Assembly (NCBI GenBank): GCA_025980505.1
Contig: JAICXI010000130.1
Coordinates: 1-5,926, forward strand
Length of the DNA: 5,926 nucleotides
Source: a bacterium
GTDB lineage: Bacteria; Oederibacteriota; Muellerivitia; Muellerivitales; Muellerivitaceae
Reading direction: 5' to 3'
Positions 1-4,882 of this stretch are shown here, piece by piece. Each line of letters starts with the position of its first letter. The first letter of the stretch is position 1. A model generated the notes under the pieces. The model ran no database searches, had not been told where the DNA came from, and worked only from the letters and a program-made list of their open reading frames with translations. The translations under genes and the position numbers were made by a program.

Positions 1-1012
1 AAAGCTTGTGGCGGTCCTCGGTTTTAATGCCGATCCCCGTGTCCTCCACTTCCAGGCGGAAAAAGCCGTCCCCGGCAGGACCGGCCTTGATCCGGACCTT
101 GCCGTTCTCGGGGGTGAGCTGGTTGGCATTGGAAAGGGGGTGGTAAAGCTCCTGCTTGTCCTTGCCGCTGTCCAGGATGACCTTGGGCAGGGAGGGATCG
201 ATTTGGACTTCCACGGCAATATGCTTACCCGCGGCCAGACCCCGCAGGACTTCCTTCACCTCGGTGGTCACCTTGTCCACGTCCATGGCCTCGGGGCGGA
301 ATTCCATCTTGCCCGCCTCGACCTTGGTCAGGTCCAGGACGTCGTTGATCAACTGCAGCAGGTGCCGGGCGCTGGTGAGGATGTCGCCCAGGTATTCCTT
401 GTGTTCGGCCGACAGGGGCCCGATCTTTTCGTTTACCATCAACTCGGAAAAACCGATGATGGCGTTCAAGGGCGTGCGCAATTCGTGGGACATGGTGGCC
501 AGGAATTCGCTCTTCAGCCGGTTGGCCTCCTGCATGCGGCGGTTGTCTTCCTCCAATTGCCGCTTGCGCTCGGTGATGTCGCGGATGGCGGCCGTGACGA
601 AAAGGCCTTCGGCCGTTTCGGTGGGGCTGAGGGAGATTTCCGCGGGGAACTCGGTGCCGTCCTTGCGCAAGGCATAAAGGTCCAGGCCCGCGCCCATGGG
701 CCGCGATTTGGGGGCTCCGAAGTACTCCTTGCGGTGGCTGGGATGGCTCCCGCGGAACCGGTCGGGGATGAGGGTCTCGATTCGCTTGCCGAGCAACTCT
801 TCCCTTTTGTAGCCGAAGAGGATCTCGGTCTGGGCGTTGACCAGCACGATCCGCCCGTCGTTCCCCACAATGATCATGGAGTCCGGCGCGGCTTCCAAAA
901 TCCCCCTAAAGCGGTTCAGTTGTTCGCGGGTTTCCTGGAGGCTTCGGAGACTGGCCGGGGACTCCCGCTTGAGCTTTTTTGTTTTCAATTTGGGTGTTTT
1001 TCTTATTTTCAT
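1..1012 (-). CDS. PAS domain sensor histidine kinase, 3' end cut by window edge
   Basis: Reading the minus strand from ATG at 1012-1010 gives 337 open codons running off the window edge. A basic N-terminus (Lys/Arg-rich to about residue 20) is followed by a PAS domain at about 33-148 (ILEAAPDSMIIV, GYKREELLG, AAIRDITERK). A short coiled linker (149-167) leads to a HisKA dimerisation domain with the phospho-acceptor motif MSHELRTPLN, His at residue 176 (bases 487-485). The HATPase domain begins near 283 with an N-box (SNA at 294-296) and a G1 box DTGIGI at 324-329; the ATP lid and any receiver domain lie outside the window. I see no transmembrane helix, so it is probably a cytoplasmic PAS-sensing kinase that phosphorylates an unseen response regulator. 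The N-box is atypical: YHPLSNANQL where YNLLSNAxKF is usual. The Shine-Dalgarno is weak (AAGAG, 3-4 nt from ATG) and the frame stays open upstream, so the start is probable rather than certain. Confidence 0.93.
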   Translation of the reverse strand, partial: MKIRKTPKLKTKKLKRESPASLRSLQETREQLNRFRGILEAAPDSMIIVGNDGRIVLVNAQTEILFGYKREELLGKRIETLIPDRFRGSHPSHRKEYFGAPKSRPMGAGLDLYALRKDGTEFPAEISLSPTETAEGLFVTAAIRDITERKRQLEEDNRRMQEANRLKSEFLATMSHELRTPLNAIIGFSELMVNEKIGPLSAEHKEYLGDILTSARHLLQLINDVLDLTKVEAGKMEFRPEAMDVDKVTTEVKEVLRGLAAGKHIAVEVQIDPSLPKVILDSGKDKQELYHPLSNANQLTPENGKVRIKAGPAGDGFFRLEVEDTGIGIKTEDRHKL

Positions 1013-1024
1013 AGGCTCTTTGGC

Positions 1025-1042
1025 CCATCCACCCGTGGATGG
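1025..1042. promoter_or_regulatory. Perfect inverted repeat in the kinase leader
   Basis: CCATCCAC and GTGGATGG form perfect 8-bp arms around a 2-bp centre. The site lies between the candidate promoter and the kinase start codon, 12 bases upstream of the ATG. It could be an operator for a dimeric regulator, or a hairpin in the mRNA leader close to the ribosome binding site. No regulator can be named from the sequence. Confidence 0.4.
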
Positions 1043-1068
1043 AACTCGGCAAGGGATAAAGTCGAAAA

Positions 1069-1097
1069 ATTCTACCGTTTTAGGGGATGGGTTCCAA
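1069..1097 (-). promoter_or_regulatory. Candidate sigma70-type promoter for the histidine kinase
   Basis: On the minus strand TTGGAA (1097-1092) is followed after exactly 17 bases by TAGAAT (1074-1069). These match the sigma70 consensus hexamers at 4 of 6 and 5 of 6 positions. The implied transcript would start near 1062 and have a leader of about 50 nt before the ATG at 1012. This rests on sequence match only. Confidence 0.4.
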
Positions 1098-1290
1098 GGA
1101 AAAGGGTAAAAAAGGGCCTGGAAGAAGCCTCGTTCGCCCTTTAATGGCGGCAACCGGCGGGATTTTGACAAGCCCCGGAAGGAATTTCTCTGAACCGGCA
1201 GGTCAAAAAGCCGGCCCAGACCCCCTTTTCCGGTCCAATAGGACCCCAGGTCCTTCCGACCAATGCGCCCTGGCCAGGACTTCTCTAAAG

Positions 1291-1552
1291 CAGGGTGCTA
1301 AAAAGTATTTCGGAACGATGCACTTGGCGTCCGTTTCCAACAACCCTCGCCCCTTGCGTCGTGGTTTGGGTGGGCCATAGGGGTTATTCCCTAGGAGAGC
1401 TTTTGGGGAGATGGGGTGGGTGAGGGGTGTGGTGAAACCCATGAAATCACCCTCACCCCGGCCCTCTCCCCTCGAGGGAGAGGGGGATGGACGTCAAATC
1501 AACCGCAAACGGACGCCAAGTGCATCGTTCCCAAGTATTTTTCAGCGCCCTG
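1291..1552. repeat. Miniature inverted-repeat element with 46-bp terminal arms
   Basis: The left arm (1291-1336) and the reverse complement of the right arm (1507-1552) agree at 41 of 46 positions; the inner 25 bp (1312-1336 versus 1507-1531) are identical. Both arms begin CAGGG at the outer edge and contain ACGATGCACTTGGCGTCC. The 262-bp unit has no transposase and no credible gene, so it resembles a MITE or other non-autonomous repeat. The interior holds further dyads: 1375-1395 (CCATAGGG against CCCTAGG, one bulge), an imperfect dyad near 1420-1456, and a strong palindrome at 1462-1484. No clear target-site duplication is seen: the left flank ends CTAAAG and the right flank begins TTAAGG. 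The right arm directly abuts the stop codon of the neighbouring minus-strand gene. Whether it moves, or is a folded RNA or terminator-like element, cannot be told from one copy. Confidence 0.75.
1451..1484. repeat. Widespread intergenic palindrome (CCCTCTCCC/GGGAGAGGG)
   Basis: CCCTCTCCC (1462-1470) and GGGAGAGGG (1476-1484) form perfect 9-bp arms around CTCGA, preceded by CCTCACCCCGG. From memory this motif recurs between genes in many unrelated bacterial genomes, where its translation gives spurious peptides reading PSPRPSPLEGEG. It is nested inside the larger inverted-repeat unit. A hairpin is obvious, but there is no T-tract, so an intrinsic terminator is not supported. Confidence 0.7.
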
Positions 1553-2059
1553 TTAAGGCTGGATCATCGGCTCGGGGAAGATCAGGCGGTCTATTTCGGG
1601 TAACTTGTGGTGAATTTGGATCCATTGATGGCCGGTGGCCTCCAGGCTCTTGGCGAGGGAGCAGGCCAGGTGTTTCATGAGTTCGTAACCCAAGAGGGGA
1701 TATCGTTCCATTTTGGCCAGGACCGGTTTGCTTTCCAAGGCCAGGGTTTCCACTTGGGTCTTGGCTTGCGCGTCAAAGTTCCATTCATAGGGGGGAAAGG
1801 CCCAGGACCACCCCAGGTTTTCCCCCTTACCCAGGTTGGCCACCGTCACCGGGCACTCCTTGCCTTTTTTCAAAAATCCGACGGCCACGATTCCGTTTTC
1901 GATGAGAAAAAGGTGCCTGGCCGTTTTGCCCTGGCGGAACAGGATGTCGCCCGGCTTGAAGGCCATGGGAATGGCATCCTCGGCCAAGAGCCGGATATTG
2001 TCCGCCGATAGGCCCTTTAAAAAGCGATGTTTTTCCAATCTTTCCTCGAGGACGACCAT
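1553..2059 (-). CDS. Stand-alone cyclic-nucleotide-binding-like (Crp/Fnr sensor) domain protein
   Basis: The 168-residue product starts at ATG 2059-2057, preceded by AAGGAA (2070-2065) with a 5-nt spacer; the frame is open to an upstream ATG at 2140, but that has no comparable ribosome binding site. Residues about 8-125 form a cNMP-binding beta-barrel: HRFLKGLSADNIRLLAEDA, then FKPGDILFRQG, then LFLIENGIVAVGF. In place of the usual phosphate-binding cassette it has GENLGWSWAFPPYEWNFDA (80-98), which I recognise as a recurrent variant among Crp/Fnr-like proteins. By my alignment the Arg that holds cAMP phosphate in CRP (R82) is Trp here, so cAMP is unlikely to be the ligand. The protein ends after the C-helix region (FPEPMIQP) with no helix-turn-helix, so it should act by protein contact rather than as a transcription factor. 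It is divergent from the hemerythrin gene. Alternative: a truncated regulator whose 3' end was lost at the repeat junction. Confidence 0.88.
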   Translation of the reverse strand: MVVLEERLEKHRFLKGLSADNIRLLAEDAIPMAFKPGDILFRQGKTARHLFLIENGIVAVGFLKKGKECPVTVANLGKGENLGWSWAFPPYEWNFDAQAKTQVETLALESKPVLAKMERYPLLGYELMKHLACSLAKSLEATGHQWIQIHHKLPEIDRLIFPEPMIQP

Positions 2060-2118
2060 GGCGGTTCCTTTCGCGAAAAAAACTTGGATTTGATTATCCT
2101 TCCCGGCCGGCGGGCATT

Positions 2119-2136
2119 TTATGAGTGCAGTCATAA
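2119..2136. promoter_or_regulatory. Crp-type palindrome between the divergent CNBD and hemerythrin genes
   Basis: TTATGA-GTGCAG-TCATAA has perfect 6-bp arms, and the central TGCA is also symmetrical. The TATGA-N6-TCATA layout matches the spacing of the CRP site (TGTGA-N6-TCACA) with one base changed per half. It lies 59 bp from the CNBD start and 79 bp from the hemerythrin TTG start, so one bound regulator could control both genes. A wider dyad surrounds it: TTTGATTAT at 2089-2097 and its reverse complement at 2133-2141. A CATAAT hexamer (2132-2137) could be a -10 for the plus strand, but no fitting -35 is seen. Confidence 0.4.
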
Positions 2137-2215
2137 TCAAAATACCGGTTCAAGCTTATTCTTCGGGGTAAAGTCGGATCCATTACGCTTCGAACCGGGC
2201 TTCACGAGGATTCCT

Positions 2216-2719
2216 TTGACGGATACACCCCCACAAAACATTATGGAACTAAACCAAATCCACCACCAACTCGACGAACTGTTCTTCCAACACCAAACGG
2301 AATTGTTGAAGGGGGATTACCTTCGGGCCAAAGCCTTGTTGAAGACCTTCGAGGAAGCGCTGTTGAACCACATGAAGGAGGAGGAGGAAATCCTCCTGCC
2401 CCTTTACCGCGAAAGGGCCGCCAACATCCGCGGCGGCAACTCCGACCTTTTCAACGCGGAACACAAAAAAATACTGGAATGGCTCAACCGGATCAAGCTG
2501 CGGGCCCACCGGCTCCAGAAATTCCCCGACCTGAGGACCGTCATTTCACTCCTGGATGACGAAGCCCACTTCAAGAAATACATCGAGCACCACACCTTGA
2601 GGGAGGACCGCATTTTTTACCCCGAGGTGGACCGGGTCACGACCCCGCAGGAAAAAATCGCCCTGGCGAGACTCCTGACCTTCTCCCTGGACCCCCCTTC
2701 CGACCCGAAGTGCCCTTGA
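2216..2719 (+). CDS. Hemerythrin-like (HHE) diiron domain protein
   Basis: From TTG at 2216 the product is 167 residues. That start has GAGGA at 2206-2210 with 5-nt spacing; the in-frame ATG at 2243 (158 residues) has no visible Shine-Dalgarno, so TTG is preferred but not certain. The whole length is a four-helix hemerythrin fold: helix 1 IHHQLDELF (His16/17), helix 2 NHMKEEEEILLPLYRER (His52, Glu56), helix 3 AEHKKILEW (His83), helix 4 EHHTLREDRIFYPEVD (His126, Glu130, with His118/125 nearby). These fit the HxxxE and single-His iron-ligand pattern of the family. Bacterial hemerythrins bind oxygen or take part in nitric oxide, iron or redox sensing; which applies here is not visible. It is cytoplasmic (no signal peptide), divergent from the CNBD gene and 94 bp upstream of a degenerate GGDEF gene on the same strand, so the two could be co-transcribed. 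Confidence 0.88.
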   Translation: MTDTPPQNIMELNQIHHQLDELFFQHQTELLKGDYLRAKALLKTFEEALLNHMKEEEEILLPLYRERAANIRGGNSDLFNAEHKKILEWLNRIKLRAHRLQKFPDLRTVISLLDDEAHFKKYIEHHTLREDRIFYPEVDRVTTPQEKIALARLLTFSLDPPSDPKCP

Positions 2720-2753
2720 GGTCCGGCTTATTTCCTGCGGCGTTTCCAATCCC

Positions 2754-2767
2754 ATGATTCGGATCAT
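2754..2767. promoter_or_regulatory. FNR-like dyad upstream of the degenerate GGDEF gene
   Basis: ATGAT-TCGG-ATCAT sits in the 94-bp gap between the hemerythrin stop and the next start. Its TGAT-N4-ATCA core is identical to the core of the FNR/Anr-type box TTGAT-N4-ATCAA, with only the outer base of each half differing. Its centre is about 53 bp upstream of the ATG. No convincing -10 fits an activator position, so repression or chance is possible. Fnr-type control is inference. Confidence 0.3.
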
Positions 2768-2813
2768 AAAACCCTAAGCCCGACGGGCCGAAGATAACCG
2801 GAAGGAGGACAGG

Positions 2814-3566
2814 ATGAAAAAATCCCGGCTGTTCGCCCAAATCGGTTTTGTTCTCGGATGGGGAGCGCCCCTCGGGGCCCTGGCTTTGCGCGTCCTCGTC
2901 CAACACCCTTCCCTTCCCCTGCCGGATTCGACGGTCCAGGAGTGGTCGCAGTATTCCTTCTTTTACTGGTACATGCTGCTCGGCACTTGTTCCGTCCTGA
3001 CCTTTGTCGGGTTTCTCCTGGGAAAAAGGGAAGACCGGATCGACTACTTGAAATACCGGGTGGCCCATCCCTCCACGCTCGAAGGCCGCCACCAGGCCCA
3101 TGACTTCCTCAAACCCCAATTCCAAAAGCACTTGGAACTCAAAAAGCCCATTTCTTCCTTAATCCTTGGCCTGGATTTCTTCGAAAAAATCGGGGACGCT
3201 TACGGCGCCCCTTTCAAGGACACGGCCTTGAAGGATTTCACCCGTGCAATTGAGAGCTGCCTGCGCGCAGGGGACCGCGTCATCCCCTATAGCGAAGCGG
3301 CCTTCCTGTGCGTTCTCCCCAATTGCGACGAAAAGGCCGCCCGTATCATCTCGGACCGCATCCGCCTTCAAACCTCCAAGCTGGACTTCCCCATCGGCCA
3401 ATCGCCCATCAAACCCGCCTTCGCCATTGGGATCGTCACGGTTTACGATATCCAGGAAACCAATTACCGCATCATGATCGATGAAAGCGGCAAGAATCTC
3501 TTCGAGGCCCAACGCCGGGGTTCCAACGGCACCGTCCAAACCATCTTCGGCAAGCCCAACGCCTGA
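2814..3566 (+). CDS. Membrane-anchored degenerate GGDEF protein with intact I-site, probable c-di-GMP receptor
   Basis: 250 residues; AAGGAGGA (2802-2809) precedes the ATG. The N-terminus holds two membrane helices (about 6-30 and 47-70) joined by a short periplasmic loop with Glu43-Trp44; the GGDEF-like domain (about 85-245) is cytoplasmic. Compared with the two intact paralogues in this window, the catalytic features are lost: the DPLTGLGN motif is HPSTLEGR, the metal Asp is Gly119, the substrate Asn is Gly127, GGEEF is SEAAF (160-164), and the phosphate-binding Lys and Arg of LYxAKxxGRN are Gln233 and Ser237. The inhibitory-site motif RxxD is kept (Arg151, Asp154) at exactly five residues before the SEAAF position, as in active cyclases. 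The reading frame is undamaged, so this is a maintained non-enzymatic protein rather than a pseudogene. Known degenerate GGDEF proteins such as PopA bind c-di-GMP at this site. Function as a receptor or as a partner of the active paralogues is inference. Confidence 0.92.
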   Translation: MKKSRLFAQIGFVLGWGAPLGALALRVLVQHPSLPLPDSTVQEWSQYSFFYWYMLLGTCSVLTFVGFLLGKREDRIDYLKYRVAHPSTLEGRHQAHDFLKPQFQKHLELKKPISSLILGLDFFEKIGDAYGAPFKDTALKDFTRAIESCLRAGDRVIPYSEAAFLCVLPNCDEKAARIISDRIRLQTSKLDFPIGQSPIKPAFAIGIVTVYDIQETNYRIMIDESGKNLFEAQRRGSNGTVQTIFGKPNA

Positions 3567-3576
3567 GGGCCCTTCC

Positions 3577-4353
3577 CTAAGGCCGGGGACCGCATTTCCC
3601 GGCGGGTTCCTTCCCCAACCGGGTGGTCGCTTGGATCACCTGGTTCCTCCCCTTTTGTTTGGCCTTGTAAAGGGCCTGGTCCGAAAGGTCGATCAGGTCG
3701 CTGTAACTAAGGCCCCTGTTCCCGTAACTGGTGATCAAGCCGGCGCTGATGGTGATTTTCGTCCGTTTTTTTCCCTTCGTGAAGGAACGCTGTTCCGTCC
3801 CCACCCGGATCCGCTCGGCCACCACCCGGGCTTCCTTCATGTCGCAATTGGGCAGGATGCAGAGGAATTCCTCCCCCCCATACCGAACCGCCACATCGCC
3901 TTCCCGGAGGTGTTTTTGGATCAAGGAGGCGAAATGTCTCAGGACGCAATCGCCGAAAGGGTGGCCGTAGGTGTCGTTCACCTTTTTGAAATTATCCAAG
4001 TCGATCATGAGGCAGGAAATGGGCCGTCTTGTCAAAATGTGTTTGCTGAACTCGATCTTGAAGACCTCGTGCAGGAACCGGTGGTTTCCCAATCCGGTCA
4101 AGGGATCGGTCACCACTTCCTTGTTCAGGAGGTCTTGGCGATGACCCAGGAAATACCCGAAAAGGGAAAAGAACAAAGTTGTGGCGACGAACATGTAGTT
4201 GAAAAACAGGAAATAATCCCGCCATTCCTGGACCAGGAAGTCGACTAGGGGGGGCCTGGCGTGATCGAGCAGGCAAAGCCCTAACAGCGCGCCCAGGGGG
4301 GAACCCAGTCCCAGAAGAAAGCCCAGCACCGCATATAGGTGGCGCTTGCGCAC
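3577..4353 (-). CDS. Membrane diguanylate cyclase (GGEEF)
   Basis: 258 residues from a GTG start at 4353-4351, supported by GGAGG at 4365-4361 with a 7-nt spacer. It joins two GTP into cyclic di-GMP at the cytoplasmic face of the inner membrane. Two helices (about 6-30 and 47-70) flank a short loop containing Glu43-Trp44. The GGDEF domain (about 80-242) has TDPLTGLGNHRF, metal Asp118 in DLDNFKKVND, Asn126, Asp135 in GHPFGD, the signature GGEEF at 159-163, and LYKAKQKGRN near the end; all active-site residues are present. The I-site Arg150-xx-Asp153 lies five residues before GGEEF, so product inhibition is expected. It converges on the degenerate GGDEF gene with only 10 bp between stop codons. 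It differs from the other two paralogues near the C-terminus (NRGLSYSDLIDLSDQAL, the more usual family sequence), so it is the most divergent of the three. The input signal is unknown. Confidence 0.95.
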   Translation of the reverse strand: MRKRHLYAVLGFLLGLGSPLGALLGLCLLDHARPPLVDFLVQEWRDYFLFFNYMFVATTLFFSLFGYFLGHRQDLLNKEVVTDPLTGLGNHRFLHEVFKIEFSKHILTRRPISCLMIDLDNFKKVNDTYGHPFGDCVLRHFASLIQKHLREGDVAVRYGGEEFLCILPNCDMKEARVVAERIRVGTEQRSFTKGKKRTKITISAGLITSYGNRGLSYSDLIDLSDQALYKAKQKGRNQVIQATTRLGKEPAGKCGPRP

Positions 4354-4882
4354 GAATTTGCCTCCGGGCGGATCGGTCCCTCCCCCCGGAAAATAAGATC
4401 CAGAGCGCTCGAAAGCCGTCTTTACCTTTCAAACAATAGGACGGATTCGGGGCGATCTCGTGAATGAAGTGGAAACGGGGAAAGGGAGGAAGGGGTCGTT
4501 ACTTCTCCATTATTCTTGGAGGCGGAAAGTGGATATAAAATCGAACAGGAGGGTGGATTTCCTTCAAACGATTCCGGCATTCGGTGAAAATTCGTTCCTG
4601 TGCTTTCAGCCCGGAAGTGGCGATCCAAAGGACGCGGCCTCTTTCCCCAAGGAAAACCGATTCATTCCACCTCCGGAATCATGATTCCCGCACCAAGAGA
4701 CGGGAACAAAAGCCCTTTACCGCAGGGACATAGGGGCGCAGCTTTAAATTCCCGTATGTTTTCCCCGTTTTTTCAGGTTTCAGCTGCGTCTTCGTGCCTC
4801 GATGGTTGGGTTTTGTTACAGCTTCTAAAACCGGAATCAAAAGCGCGGTAAACTTTGAATAGGTGGCAGGAAGAGGCGCTTT
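4354..4882. other. Long gene-free gap between divergent cyclase genes
   Basis: This 529-bp stretch must contain the promoters of both flanking cyclase genes, but no sigma70 pair is strong enough to report. Small open frames here (for example 4460-4684 and 4600-4851 plus, 4422-4628 minus) have no convincing ribosome binding site or recognisable protein features. I looked for a c-di-GMP (GEMM) riboswitch and saw none of its conserved blocks. Structure seen: the 8-bp palindrome GAGCGCTC near 4405, the 14-bp palindrome at 4675-4688, and an overlapping dyad TTCCCG/CGGGAA at 4685-4706. A small RNA or degraded gene cannot be excluded. Confidence 0.5.
4675..4688. promoter_or_regulatory. Perfect 14-bp palindrome upstream of the second cyclase
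   Basis: GGAATCATGATTCC is its own reverse complement. It lies about 195 bp before the cyclase start and shares the half-site ATGATTC with the dyad at 2754-2767 upstream of the degenerate paralogue. It overlaps a stem TTCCCG/CGGGAA (4685-4690, 4701-4706) and follows an ATTCC/GGAAT stem. An operator shared by the two genes is possible but unproven. Confidence 0.35.

Larger units (their letters stand above)
1013..1290. other. Gene-free stretch upstream of the histidine kinase
   Basis: No open frame here resembles a protein I recognise, and the longer frames are antisense extensions or lack a ribosome binding site. Apart from the promoter and the leader palindrome listed separately, the only structure seen is a short hairpin GGTCC-AATA-GGACC at 1232-1245, with a further GGTCC just downstream. 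No RNA gene is recognisable. Confidence 0.5.

Noticed and set aside
8..1144. Plus-strand open frame of 378 codons
   Set aside because: It is the antisense shadow of the PAS-histidine kinase; its product has no domain features, whereas the minus strand has PAS, HisKA and HATPase motifs in one frame.
1203..1442. Minus-strand frame of 79 codons across the left arm of the repeat
   Set aside because: It is repeat-derived with no ribosome binding site or recognisable protein features.
1411..1680. Plus-strand frame reading SPSPRPSPLEGEG
   Set aside because: The peptide is the usual spurious translation of the CCCTCTCCC/GGGAGAGGG intergenic repeat and runs antisense into the CNBD gene.
2027..2215. 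Upstream extension of the hemerythrin frame to ATG 2027
   Set aside because: It would overlap the start of the divergent CNBD gene and adds low-complexity sequence with no fold; TTG 2216 has a ribosome binding site.
2814..3566. Pseudogene call for the degenerate GGDEF
   Set aside because: The frame is intact with a strong ribosome binding site, the membrane module and I-site are conserved, and changes cluster at catalytic positions, which fits selection rather than decay.
3568..3584. Hairpin GGCC(C)TT-CCCT-AAGGCC at the convergent gene ends
   Set aside because: A bidirectional terminator was considered, but there is a bulge, a short stem and no T-tract on either strand.
3481..4248. Plus-strand frame of 255 codons
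   Set aside because: Antisense to the minus-strand cyclase, which has a complete GGDEF active site.
4422..4851. Three small open frames in the cyclase-cyclase gap
   Set aside because: No convincing ribosome binding site, no recognisable composition or motif, and they overlap each other on both strands.
4354..4882. c-di-GMP (GEMM) riboswitch upstream of either cyclase
   Set aside because: None of the conserved GEMM blocks or its receptor-loop pairing is visible on either strand.
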